Shown one piece after another: positions 1 through 12,268 of a stretch of DNA of 64,000 nucleotides. The DNA is taken from assembly GCA_016703105.1 (NCBI GenBank), contig JADJCS010000008.1:1-64000 (forward strand), written 5' to 3'. The first letter of the stretch is position 1. Each line of letters starts with the position of its first letter. The notes beneath the pieces were generated by a model. The model had not been told where the DNA came from and ran no database searches. It was given only the letters and a program-made list of their open reading frames with translations. A program made the position numbers and the translations under genes. Source of the DNA: Flavobacteriales bacterium. Its GTDB lineage: Bacteria > Bacteroidota > Bacteroidia > Flavobacteriales_F > PHOS-HE28.

Positions 1-2952
1 TGGAGTGTTGCCTCCATTGGTGATCGTACTGGGCCGAAGACCATCGCTCCCAGAACAATACGAGGGTAGCCGGAATATGCACCAGGAGGGTCCGTGTCTG
101 CTTTCATTTTAGCGGCGACCTACTGGTGATGGCCAAGGATGGGTGTGCAGGGAATGGACCGCGTCGTTCACATCGTCAAAGCCATCGCCGTCCGCATCGG
201 TGTACCAATCATGAAGCCTTCATCCGTTTCGCCGAACGGACCGCAGTCGTTGTCCAGGTTATCACGGTTCCGGGGCACCGGGGTCACACGGTCGCGTTGA
301 GTCATCACTATAACTCCGAACACAGGTGCGGAAACCCACCGGTGTGTACAGGCCTATGTACTCCTTCCACCCCCAGATCGCGTCCAGGCTCCCGCATCCA
401 GGTACTTCCATAGCTGTAGGCCGTCCTCATCAACCTGTCCGTTGCAATCATTATCGACACCGTCTCCACCAAGGCACGCATCGATCGCACCGGAAAACTG
501 TTCGGATCGGGTATCGTCTGACCGCTGTTGTTCAGAACCGCATCCGGGAATGAACAGGTTACCGGATTGTTCACATCGCCGAAGCCATCCCCATCCAGAT
601 CTGCAAAGACCAGCACATCATCCGCTGTTCCACTGCAGTCATCGTCGATGCCGTTGCATGCTTCGAGTGTGCCCGGATTGATGGCGCTATTGGTATCGTC
701 ACAATCGTTCCCGATGTCCACGAAACCGGTCGGAGCGGTACACTGCGATACCCCTGTGGCGTTGTCGCCGAAGCCGTCGCCATCGAGATCGGCGAACCAG
801 GTAATAAGCACGCCTTCGTCGATCTGGCCATTGCAATCGTTATCGATCCCATCGCAGAGTTCAAGGGCATCCCCGTAAACGGTCGCATCGGTATCGTCGC
901 AATCGGCCGTGCTCAGAACACCATCGCCGTCCTGGTCCACCAATCCTACACAGGCAGCGAAGGTGCTGTTGCATCCGTTGGCCGCAGCGCACTGATGGCA
1001 CGCTGGGCTACCATCCCCCACCAGTGGGTGGTCCACGAACTCGTACGGGAAGCACTGATCAGAACACGAGATGAACAAGCAGTAGGCGCGTTCCACCACG
1101 CATTGCTGGCAGGATGGAGCGATCGGCAGGAATAGCTGGAGGTAGTCGCTCAATGAGTTCCAAGCGGTGTTCGGGGAGGCTCCATGGGACTCGACCACGG
1201 CCTGTCCTACAAGGTCCCATACAGCGACGTAGTTGTCCGCGATACTGCCGATCGGCAGCGGAGCACGAGGAACATCCGATGCCTGGCCCGGCCAAGGGGT
1301 ACACGCCAGCGTCGGCGTCGTCGCAATGGCCTGGGTTGGGGGAGTAGCCAATTGGTTGCTCGCAGGCCAGGAGTGTATTGCTCTCGTTGCCGAAGCCATC
1401 ACGGTCGGTATCCTGGTACCAAGTGGTCTGGTCATCGATGGTGCCATTGCAATCGTTGTCGAGGCCGTCACCGCAGAGCTCCGCTGCTCCGGGGAATACG
1501 CTCGGCTCGTTGTCGTTGCAATCGCCTTGGCAATCGGTGGTGCCGTCGCCATCAACGTCGTTGCATTGGACCTCGTCCACCTCGCCATCGCAATCGTTGT
1601 CGATGCCGTCGATGAGTTCTGCCGCGTTCGGGTGGATGGCCGTATCTGTTGTGTCATTGCAGTCCGTATTGTTCGCTACGGATCCAGGCGTTGCACACAT
1701 CACCAACGCGTTCGGGTCGCCATACCCGTCGCCGTCGCTATCGGCATATACAAGGGGGAGGTTGTCGTCCACGAGGCCATTGCAATCGTTGTCGATGCCG
1801 TCACAGATCTCATCCGCACCGGGGTTGGTCGTCGGGGTCAGGTCATCGCAGTCGTTGGTGCTCAGGTAACCATCGCCATCCTGATCGATCACGCCGACAC
1901 AGGCGTTGAAGGCAACATTGCAGCCGCCCAAGGCCACGCATTGGTTGCAGGTGGTGGTACCGGGATAGCTGTTCCCGCCCACCGCTGGCCATGGGATACA
2001 CGCGGTTGGCAGGAGAGTAGGCGCAGTACGCGCGCTCCACCACGCATTGCCGGCAGGAAGGCGAGATGGCCGTGAGGAAGGGCTGCAGGCCGCTCAACAG
2101 GGCGTTCCACGCGGCTTGCCCCGTGAGGCCCGGTGACGTGGCCGCCATGGTCACCCCGGTGATGTTCCAGATCTGGCTGTACTGGTCTTGTATGTATTGT
2201 TGATCGGCCGTGGAGCACGAAGCGCAGCCGATACCGGGGCCTGCCAGCGGGTACACGCCAGCGTTCGCGTCGTCGCAATCACCCGGGTTGGGTGAGTAGT
2301 CAGTTGGTTGCTCGCAGGCTATGATCGTATTGCTCTCGGTGCCGAAGCCATCGCCGTCGGCATCCTGATACCAAGTGGTTTGGTCATCAGCGGTGCCGTT
2401 ACAATCGTTGTCCAAACCATCGCCGCAGAGTTCCGCGGCCCCGGGGAACACGTTCGGATCATTATCGTCGCAATCGCCGGTGAGGGCCACGGTGTTCGGC
2501 GGTTGCACGCAGGCGATCACCTCCGTGCTGAGCACGCCATAGCCGTCCTCATCCAGGTCGGCGTACCAACGTTCACCGTTACCGTCGCAATCCGCATCGA
2601 ACCCATCGCACGGGTCGGTAGCACCCGGAAAGCGCAACGGGTCGTTATCGTCGCAGTCGTAACCGATGGCTACGTAGCCCGGCGGCGGCGTGCACGTGAA
2701 CAGCACGTCCGAATTTGTGCCCACGACCATCAGCATCAGCATCGCGGTACCATGTTTCGACCGTTCCATCGCAATCGGTGTCGACCCCATCGCAGGCCAC
2801 ATCATCGGCCTCTGGGTGGATATCAGGGGTCGCCGTCGTTGCAATCTTCCGTGTCAAAGAACCCATCCTGGTCCAGATCCAGTTGGGCAACTGCTGAGCA
2901 AGGCGCCCAAAGCGCGAAAACGACCAAAAGAGCGGAAATGGGGAAGCGCATG
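1..2952 (-). CDS. MopE-type Ca2+-binding repeat surface protein, frameshifted, 3' end beyond window
   Basis: Start ATG at 2952 gives a signal peptide (MRFPISALLVVFALWAPC..AVAQ). The body is made of repeats of the putative metal-binding motif CDGIDNDCNGxxDE alternating with YxDxDGDGxG (EF-hand-like, acidic). Between them lie two copies of a Cys-rich module with CxxC, QCVVERAYC and CNQC..GGC signatures. The reading switches frame near 2826-2829 (a GGGG run), 2720, 1980, 1245 and 495 (an AAAA run), each time continuing the same motif series, so this is one gene. Below about 350 the frame is uncertain, but DNLDNDC (about 242-263) and DADGDGFDD (about 172-199) show that repeats continue to the edge. 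Secreted, probably cell-surface and T9SS-exported; function unknown. Its upstream region shares a module with the giant gene at 3164-15586. Confidence 0.75.
899..1490 (-). repeat. Tandem segmental duplication, copy B
   Basis: This segment is a diverged copy of 1851-2440 at a constant offset of about 950 bp. Both encode the series AAELCGDGLDNDCNG, DQTTWYQD, a Cys-rich module (GIGC.SCS, QCVVERAYC) and DQDGDG.LST. The duplication lies inside the MopE-type gene. Confidence 0.75.
1851..2440 (-). repeat. Tandem segmental duplication, copy A
   Basis: Partner of 899-1490. Long stretches are near-identical at the DNA level, for example around gggtacacgccagcg at about 2249 and 1298. The copy contains one full Cys-rich module plus flanking metal-binding repeats. 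Confidence 0.75.
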
Positions 2953-2975
2953 GGACTGGGTGGTATATGGTTCCG

Positions 2976-3058
2976 CCAAAGTCCATGATCCCTTGATCCG
3001 TTGACCTGCGCAGGGGGTCAACCTTAGTTACGTTGACACGGATCGGAACAAACGTTCC
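2976..3058 (-). promoter_or_regulatory. Conserved upstream module, copy 1 (inverted repeats)
   Basis: Read toward the MopE-type gene: inverted repeat GGAAC-N4-GTTCC (3045-3058), inverted repeat GTCAAC-N9-GTTGAC (3017-3037), then GGATCATGGACTTTGG (2976-2991). The same three blocks occur at 15622-15704 with exactly the same spacings: 41 bp from block 3 to block 2, and 28 bp from block 2 to block 1. It ends 23 bp before the start codon. GGAAC followed by GTCAAC also resembles an ECF-type promoter (-35 GGAAC, -10 GTC), so it could be an operator, a promoter or both. Confidence 0.65.
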
Positions 3059-3163
3059 AAATGGAGGACAACGTTCGGAATGCGCTCTCGCCCCGGTCAG
3101 AAGTGCCTGAGCAGCAGCGAAGGGCACGATGCATCGCGATGGTTCTGCTCCAGTTCGGACCTA

Positions 3164-4540
3164 TCACGGAAGTTGCTCGAACCGCTGGGCCGTAGGTACC
3201 GTGCCACCAAGGTTCTCCAGGATCGGATCGCGATCGTTGAAGGCCCCCGTGTACTTCACGTTGCTGTCCATGTTCACGTCCTCGCGCGTGTAGACACCGA
3301 AGACCACATGGGTTGGTACCACACCTCCTATGCGGACCAGGATGGGGTCACGGTCATTGCCGGCACCGGTGTACCGCAAGCGATTGTCGCGCACGGCGTT
3401 GCCGGACCAGAGCACACGCTTGGTCGCAACGGTCTTTCGGGCGTCTGTGCCATAGGTGGCCAGTGTATTGGTGGTGAAGTCCACACTAACAGGTATGGCG
3501 CTGAGCGCTACCGGTGCGGCCGTCATCGCACCCAGGTGGTTGCGGTGGCGCACGGCCATATAGTAGGAGCCGCTGAGCCCCGAGAGTGGTACCCGTGTCA
3601 CTCCATCCGGCCGCACGAGATCACCATCGCGCTGCAACAACATGCTGTAAGAGCGGATCACCTGCGTCGGTGTGCTCACGGATCGCAGTTCAAGCACCAC
3701 CCAATCCACGATCGCATCCGGACCGGTGACGCTGAACACGCTATGTGCTACGATCTCGCCGCCGCCGCCGCCGACATGCACATAGCCGAGTGCAGTGTAC
3801 GGTTCCGTGACCGGTAGCAGGCCTGCTGCACGTAGTTGGTCTCCCATGAGTTCAGCGCCGGGATCATACGGCCCTCCCAAGAGCACCTGCACATCGAGCG
3901 TGGGCGGTGTGCTGGACTGCAGCGTCCATGAGACGGATGCCGTATTGCTTCCGCCTCTTGCCGCTGCTGTACTTGTTCAGCATCGCTGCATTCAGCCGCA
4001 ATTGATATATGCCCGGTAGATCGTTCGCTTGCGTCAAACCCAACAGTGCATAGCGCGATCCGCCATCGGTACGATCGAAAGCCCGGACGTGGATATGGGG
4101 AGGCCATTGTACAACAACTGCACGGCTGCGAGGAGATCGCTATCGTCCAAGAGGAGGTCGGAGAATTCGAGTTCCACCGTATCGGGATGGGCCAAGAATA
4201 TCTGGCCATCCGCGAGTTGCCATTGCGCTGTGAGCGGCACTTGGTCAAGGAAGAGCGAACGTTCAGCGGCCGTGAAACCTCCATTGCTGGCACTAGCCAC
4301 AACCCTTACGCCCGTGTTGCCGCCCGCAGCGAACGTGACAGGAATGGAGACCGGGCCCGCGCCAACGTTCTGCGAAGTATGCACCACTTGTTCCAAGCCC
4401 GCCATCACCTGCGAGATGGTGATCTGTGCAGCCGGAGCGCTCAACGTGAAGAGCACGTCGAAGGTCTGTGAGGAGGACAAGCCGTCGCTGCTGGAGAAGC
4501 CGAGGTCCGGCGAGATCGCCAGATCGGTGATCTGGATGGT
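3164..4540 (-). CDS. Giant secreted multidomain protein, C-terminal segment with dockerin-like end
   Basis: This is the 3' part of the giant gene that begins at 15586. It carries Ig/fibronectin-like beta domains and continues the upstream frame after a shift near 4537. Two further shifts lie near 4060 and 3965. The end holds two copies of YTG..NDRDPIL..(I/L)GG..PT, separated by a YTREDVNMDS calcium-loop-like linker (about 3180-3370). Such NDRDPIL repeats are common at the C-termini of large Bacteroidota exoproteins and resemble a dockerin-type EF-hand pair. I do not see a classical T9SS PNP..G-type domain, so the duplicated repeat may be the cell-surface or sorting element (inference). Stop at 3164. 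Confidence 0.75.
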
Positions 4541-7500
4541 CGAGTGTGATCGACGGTCCAGGTCAATTGCTGCGTGCCGGTTCCAGCGTTGCCCGTGCTG
4601 TCCGTGATGCCGCTGAGGTCGATGGTGAAGACATAGTCGCCATCCTCGTAGGTAAGCAAGCCGAACGCACCCGACTTCCAATCCTCGGCGGTGAGCGATG
4701 CGAGTTGCGCCACGTTCAACGTGAGCGGTTGGCCGTTGCGTGTGAGTTGCACATCCGCCACGCTGAACCCTGCGACGCCTTCATTGAAAGTGATGTCCAC
4801 GAAGGTGTTGTGCTGTGCATCCAGCCCGCCTTGGGTAGTTGCGGAGAGGCTCACGACAAGGGGACCTGCGTTGTCGAGCGTGAGTACAACAGACTGTTCT
4901 TGCACTCCGGGTATCTGCGTTGCGGTGAGAATGCTCGGCACATCCACTACGAGTTCGTAGATGCCCGCAGCGGTGATGATGGCCTCCAATCCGGACAGTC
5001 GGAAGAGCTTGTCCTCCGTTCCTAAGGGCGATACGGTGATAGTGCCCGGCAGTGCTAGGCCGTTCTGTTCGATGCTGAAGCGCTCGGATGTTACCGTGCT
5101 TTCGTCCAGCGGTAGGTTGAAGAGCACATCCACCGCACTGAAGGATGCGGCGGTGTTGTTCGGGGGCAAGCCTTGGAAAGCGACCACGGCAGGCACGTTC
5201 AGGAACTGCGACCAACTCACTTGCAAACCATCAACACCATTGATGCCATACACATCGGCCACGCCTGCCGCTTGCACCGTGAACACGTACAGGCCATTGC
5301 CCGTGGTGAGCGCGCTCAGGTCCACATCGAAGGAGAACGCATCGATCGGTGTGATCGTCACGGCCGCGCTCATGATGTCCGGTCCGCCTTGGAACACAAG
5401 ATCGAGATCGGCGAAGGTGAACGTGGAGGGATCGATCGGCTTGTCGAACACCACGGTGAGGTGTTGCACCGCATCGGTGGAAACTCCTTGCGGAGCGCCA
5501 TCGATGCTCACGATGTGCGGCACATCGATATCGCGCGGAGCCCACACTACGGTGTAGCTCACCGGAGCGGCGGATGGGAATGCGTCCACGAAGTGGAACT
5601 TGTTCTCGTACACGTGCATTTGCGCGAGCGGCAGCGTCACGAACGTGAGCCACGCGTTGTTCAACGGGATCACCTGTCCATCGCCGCGCGTTACGCTCAC
5701 CAGATCGTACAACCCATCCCCGGGATCAGGCAGCTTGATGTAGTTCCACCCGGCTTCGGAAGCCGATATTGTGAGCGTGTTCGTGAACGTCGGTGGAATC
5801 ACCGGTGAAGAGAAACTCCCGGTGGTGGCTTGGAATACTTCTGCCGTTGAATCGCCTTGGCTGAAGTAGATAACATCCGGGATGTCGAGCGGATCGAAGA
5901 GGTCGTTCACCAGGAAGTCGCTGATGCCATCCTCCAGTGCGCCGTAAGCGCGTATGCTGTGCGTGAGTTCATGCAAGTGAACGCCCGAGACCAGGCTGAG
6001 TTGCGGGTTCCCGAAGCTGTTGGCATGCACCACGTCCGCATCGTAGCTGATGAACTTGCCCAGAAGTGAACTGGTCAAGTACCACTGGCCGATGCGCGTT
6101 TGCATGGCCGGTATGTTCCCGAAGTTGATGTTGGTGACACCGAAGTTCACCGGCTGCCCTTGGTAGTTGGAGCCGATCAACGCGAAGTTCACCGCGAGGC
6201 CGGTCTCGTTCTCGACGATCTCCGGTTGGGCCGACGATATGGTGAGGTTCACTGCGGAACCGTATCCGTGATTCTCCACCATTACCGCCAGCTCCGCAGG
6301 GATAGAAGGTTCCACTGCTGGGCTCGTGAGGGCGTCATCGCCCAGGATGTTGCGCTCCAGGAAATAATGGAGGTAGAGATCGGGGCTTGGGTTCACCGTG
6401 AGGGTCACCGGCGCGAGCGGGAGCGTTATCATGCTCTGTGAGAAGGGATCCCAGTATGTGATGCTGCCACCGAAGTTGTATAGCTGAGGTCCAAGGGGAG
6501 CTGCTTCTGGTGTGGGAATGAAGAGGTAGTTGACCGTGCCTTCCTGCCCCGTGGGGATCGAACCGGTACCGGATACATCGCTCAAGTTGTTGAACGAGGT
6601 GGTGTTTATCTGGAAGAGCCCATTGCTCGGAACACCGCTCGCATTGCTGATGGAGATGTCCACAGTGAGCGAATCCAACGCGTCCGAGCCATGGTTGTTG
6701 AAGATCGTGAGCGAACCGGAGAACGCTTCGCGTGTCATGGTCACCTGTTGGCTCAACTGAACGGTGACGGATGCGCATACTTCTTGGCTCTGTGGCGCAA
6801 TGATGTGGTAAAGCGCATGCATGGAGCCGGTCAGCAGTTCCCATACGGAATCATAGCCCCGTTCATCAGCGTAGCCGATCGCCATACGCAGGCTGTCGCT
6901 ATATGCCACGGCCACGGTCCGGTCGATGATATCCGGATAGGTGCTGTTCGGCGACGTAACACCTTCACCCCAAGCCTGCATGGACGTGTTCCAACGCGTG
7001 AAGAAGTCCTGGATCATCGCTGGCGGCATATCATAAGCCGACATGTAGGTGAGGATGTTGACCCGAATTGCCGGGGAGAACGGTTCACGCGCGATCACGG
7101 TGGGTTCGAGCAGCGCGGAGAGCGTTGGCCACGCGTCCAAGTGGATCATTTCACCGAAGTACTCCAAGGCCCATGCTTCGCGGACCTCGTATGCCCAGAT
7201 CGCCGAATCCATGTCCAAGAACAACTGTTCGTACACGCTACCCGGTGTATCGAAATCACGGCCCTCGGGTCCACCGTCGCCACCGCCGCCACCGAAGCCA
7301 CCTCCGACCTCAGGCAGAAAGCACGTCTTCGCAGCGGTCTTCACGCCTTCCGCACACTCCACCGGCTCGGGAAATTCGTCCGGTATGCAATCCAGGAGTT
7401 CTCCGAAGTCCTCCACATCCTCTGCATTGGCCGCGCACACCACGGCGCGAACACCGGCAGATACAACGGCCGCTCCTTCCATCGCAGCTTCCAATTGTGG

Positions 7501-10500
7501 ATTCCCAACCGTGGGAATGCACCCGATGAATGCGTCAACGACATCGAGGATGCAATCCACGCAGCTGTTCTGCTCCACGGTGATCTCCACTGGTGGAATG
7601 TTCAGCGGTGTGCCATCACCGGGAGGGACCACGGGACAGTTCGCACAGGGCGGGAACTCAAAGCTCCCAACAGGTCCTCCACTGCTTCCGAAGTTCGGCA
7701 GCTGTGGTGGGCATGTACGACCTGCATAGGAATACAGTTCGCCGCCTTGTTCCCATTGTCCGCTCGTGAGGTTGCAGGTGTACCAGTAGATCACACCGGC
7801 GAAATCGCGGCAATACAATTCCTCGTCCCGGTATGCATCGAAGTCGCCCTCGCTCATGTTCAGGAACTGCGAAATACCCTCCACCGATGGCCCCCCTGCC
7901 ATGCCTTCTCCCAACGGTGTATCGCGTCGGCGCATGAGAACAGGCACCTGGATGCTCTGCAAGGCCAGTAGATCGGCTGGTTGGTAGTTGGTGATGAACT
8001 CGTAGTCCGGATCGGTCGTGGGCATCAGCAAGGTCACGTCGCGCGCGCTCACCAAACCGTGGTTCGTGAGCGTGGCGTTGAACGCGAACACTTCGTTCCC
8101 GACAAGGGCGGGCATGGTGTCCGGCACGTCCAGGATCACCACAGGCTTGGGCACGTTGGTCTGGAACGTTGTGGTGAGCACAACTTCGTAAACATCCGGC
8201 ACGGTGGTAGGTACCACTGACCAACTGAAGGTGATGGCCTGCACGCTAAGGAAGACACGCACCTCTGCCGTTGCGCCCGGGTTCATGGTGAACGTTCCTT
8301 GATAGTTCGCGTGGCCCGCTGCCGTCACCGTGATGCGATGGGTGCCCTCCGGAATGTCGTTGGCACTGAAGATGCCGCTGGCGTTCGAGAGCCCATCAGC
8401 ATACACGACCGAGGTGTAGTAGTTGCTGATCACCACATGCGCGCCTGCCACGAGCGGTGATCCCTGCGCGAAGTAGGTGTACTCGTCCTCCACGCGCACG
8501 ACAACTGAGCCTGTGGTCTCCGAGACCTTCTCGAAGGTGAACGGAATGCTGAACGAGTTCCCGTTCTGGGCACTGATACCGATCGAAGAGGAGATCGGGA
8601 AGTTGAAGGGCACATCCGCCGTGGCGATGAAGCGCAGTACCACCAATGCGGTATCGCCGGGTGCGATGGCTGGCATGGTGGCCGGTGTCACCGTGCTCAA
8701 CCATGTGGTCTGCGGCAGGATGATCTGCACGTTACCGCTTGATCCTGCTCCGTTGTTCACCAAGCGGAACTCCACCAGTTGCTCGCCGGTGCTCTGCGAT
8801 ACGCTGGTGTTGATGCTGGTGATATCGGCGGTTAGATGGCCTGCCGGTGCCTGGCAGTAGTAGAAGAGATCGGTGTTCTGGATGTCGCCTTGCACCGCCG
8901 TGACGTGCATCTCCGCCACGACATAATTGTTGCCGATGGTGAGCACGGTACCTGTTACGGTGTAGCCGATGTCCAGCGTGGTATTGCCCGCGAGCAAAGG
9001 GATGGTATCGAAGTGGATCACTGCGCCAGACGGCACGGTGATCGGAGCGATGGTAAGGTTCGTGAGTGATGCGTTGCTCATGTTCTGCACGGAGAGCGTT
9101 CCCGTGATCGTGTCGTTCACCAGAACCAGCAATTGCGGGATGTTCCCGTTGTTGATGCGCACGCCCAGGATGTCGAACGCATCCTGCGTGTTGGTAGTCA
9201 TTATACCCGGGAAGCTGGCCCCCACGGTGTAGTGGCCTGCTTCGGCCGCCAGCGGGACAAAGGCGGTGGCGTAGTTGCCGGAAGCATCGGTGTGCGCGAG
9301 GATCTCCCGGCGAAGGCCATTGGTGAGCACGTACACTTCAACATCCTCGTTCGCGGCCGGCTGTCCACTGCTGCGTGTGGCGGTGCCGGTCACGGGCACC
9401 GGTGTGTTCTTCAGAACATGCAATGGCGCAACGACGGCGGTGGCGGTGTAGTCCGGGACGATCGTCACCATCACCGGCAAGCTGGTGTTGTTGGTGTAGA
9501 GCAACTCGGTCAGGCTGGCCGTCGGGTTCACTTCGAAGAGCAAACGGTAGTCGCCTGGCAGGTTGGGCGCGCTCGTGCTGCCGCTGAGAACGACTGTTTG
9601 TCCCGTTGCGATCGCACTGCCGATGTTCTGCTCAGCGATCAGCAGGTCGCTGTTGTCCACGATGCTGTTCTGCGAGAGGTAGGCACGCACGAGCACACCA
9701 GCAGGTGCCGTTGCGAAACCGGAGTTCGTGATGGACACCGCATAGCTGAAGAGGCTCATCGCCGGCAACAGCGTGTTGGGCAACGCTACGTTCGCCACTT
9801 GCAGATCCGGCGTGTTGATGTCCGTGACGAGGACCCAGTTCACAGCTGTGGAGAAGCCCGGGGCCGATGCATGCACATACACCTGCTGGCTTCCATCCGG
9901 GTTGCCGTCGTTGATGGTGGTGATCGGCACATCGAGGAAGGTGGCACCGATAGGGATCGATACCGAAGCGGGAAGCGTTGCCTCGTTCGTGTTGCTCGTG
10001 GAAAGCGAAACGGTCAGGTCCACGTTGGTGGGCGTGTTCCGTGCAACGCGCAAAGTCCCTGCGTTCGCGAGTCCTTCGGCCAGCGTTACCGGCGTTGCCG
10101 ATATGGATAGGGAAGGACCATCGTTATCCGCTACTACGATGGTGCCGCTGACGAAACCGGCGGAAGTCGGTGGTGCGCTGCAGCCGCACGAGGCGACTTG
10201 TACTGCCACGGAAATTATGACCGAGCGATAGCCGTCCACCAAGCTGTTGTCCACCGTGCCGATGTAGAAGACCTTGTCGTTCTCCCCCGCAGCGAGCGTG
10301 ATGGTCGCAGGCAAGAGCACGGTACTCCCGATGTTCGCTGAAACGGTCCCGGTGAACGCGATCGGATTGCTGCCATCAAGACGATGCAAGGTGGCTGTGG
10401 TGGCGAACGGACCGCCCGACTCAGAAACCGTATCGGTCTGTAGTATGAGCGCTAGGCCCGGTACATCATCATCTCCCAGCAGCGTGTTCGCATTGGCAGG

Positions 10501-12268
10501 CGTGTGGCCCGCTGCACCGGCGGTGATGGTAACGCTGGCATCGAGTTCCGGCGTGTTGTCCTGTGCGAGGTTCACCGTTGTGGTGGTGAACAATGCACCG
10601 GGGGCGATGGTCACCGATGCGGGCACCGGGAAGCGCGGCTGGTTGTTGGATGTGAGGAAGACTGGAAGCGGCGAAACAGGCGCGAACGTGGTGGCGATGG
10701 TGAGCACCACCGAGTTGCCTTCCATGGTAGTTCCAGGAAGACCCGTGATCGACAGTTCCGGTGATTCGTTGTCGACCAATGTGATCGCTTGGTCAACGGA
10801 AGGGAAGCCCGCAGCCGACGCCGTGAGCGTGACGCTGATCGGTCCTTCGAGCAAGCTGTTCTCCAGCGCGCTGATAGGGAACGTACGGCCCGATTGCCCG
10901 GCGAGGATCGTGACGGTTGTAGGCACGTTGGTGCGCGACGGCTGCGTGATGGAAAGCGAAACAATTTGCTCGGCCGCGATGGATCCACTGCGTACCACTG
11001 TGGCGGTGATGCCCGCGCCCTCCATTAGTTGCGCGGAGGACAGTTCCACGGTCAGCACCTTGCTCACGCTGAATGGCGTCTGTTGGATACCCGTGTTGTT
11101 CGCTGTGCTGTTCGCGAGTTCCACCAGGGCGGCGCTCGGTGTCAACTCCACAACGAACACCGCTTGATCCCCGACCACGAACACGGTCGGCATCGACACC
11201 ACATCGCTGCGCGAAATGGATCCGCTCACGGCCATGGTGCCCGCTTCGCTGAAGGAAGTTTGCTTCAGCAAGGTGCGGTTCTGGCCGGTGGAGGATTCCA
11301 CGAAGATGCGCTCCGTCCAACTCTTGATGGAGGGGGCGATACCCACGTTCGCCACGGTCCAATCCACCGTGACCACCTGGCTCGGTGCGATCGTGGTCGG
11401 TACTGCCGTCACGTTCTGCACATCGATGTCCGGCCGTGGCACCACGCACACGCAGCCCGCTGACCATAGGCCGCTTTCACTACCGATCGTGCATGCCGTG
11501 CCAGGCGTTGCACTGCCACCGGGCACACCGGCGCAATCGATGGGCTGGCCCGCGCATACGCAGCCAGCGCTCACCACATCATTTCCGGTGGTTGCATTGC
11601 CATCATCGCACGCACCACCGATCACACCGGGTGTGGTGGGGCAGTTGTCTACGCAGTTCGCGATGCCGTCACTGTCCGTGTCCGTATCGGCCGTGCCGCA
11701 ACCACATTGGCCAACGGCCACCTTCAAGGGATCCGTAGGGCAGCCGTCGTTGCAGTTCGCGGTGCCATCGCCATCCGTATCGGTGTCGGCCACGCCACAG
11801 CCGCATTGGCCTGCAGCGATCTTCAAAGGATCCAGCGGACAGCCATCGTTGCAATCAGCCGTGCCATCCACATCCGAATCGGTATCAAGCACACCGCAGC
11901 CGCACGCACCTGCGGCGATCTTCAGTGGATCGTTCGGGCAAGCATCCTGCGCATCGCAGGTGCCATCGCCATCTGCATCAGGAGAAGGCGTTCCTGCGCA
12001 GAGGCAGTTCGCGCCGACCACATCGTTCGTAGTGCACACGTTACTGTCATCGCACGCGCTCGCTGGTTCCAAGCTTCCGCAGCCGCAGGTGCCGGGTGCC
12101 GTCTTGTTGGCATCGTTCGGGCAACCATCGCTGCAATCCGAAGTGCCGTCGCCGTCCGTATCCAGCAGATCGGCGACGAAATTGGATGTGGTGCCTGTGA
12201 GTGCGAAGCCCGTGAGCGTGCCGTGGTGTGCGTTTCCACTCGCATCGTTCAGGACAGTGATACCGTGT
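4441..12268 (-). CDS. Giant secreted multidomain protein, central segment
   Basis: This is the central part of one gene spanning 3164-15586, entered by a frame shift near 12262 and left by another near 4537 (this frame stops at 4441). In order it shows: TSP3-like calcium repeats DTDxDGxxxCxDGCPxDPLK..CGCG (about 12170-11440); a CARDB domain (PDIDVQNV, about 11430-11040); three or four Calx-beta-like domains (about 11040-9840); a second CARDB (PDLQVANV, about 9830-9440); carboxypeptidase-regulatory-like domains (about 9400-9200 and 8490-8220); a Cys-rich plus Gly-rich linker (about 7600-7250); an uncharacterised alpha/beta region with HELTH at 5959-5973; then Ig-like domains (about 5500-4540). 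All of this is typical of secreted adhesins or large surface proteins. No transmembrane segment is obvious. Exact ligand unknown. Confidence 0.8.

Noticed and set aside
6691..7971. 426-codon plus-strand frame inside the giant gene
   Set aside because: It has no domain, signal or start context, while the minus strand has continuous CARDB/Ig-like content. Treated as a shadow frame.
11440..12170. Regular DNA repeats that look like a CRISPR or satellite array
   Set aside because: Units encode TSP3-like calcium motifs in frame and diverge at third codon positions. There are no constant direct repeats with unique spacers.
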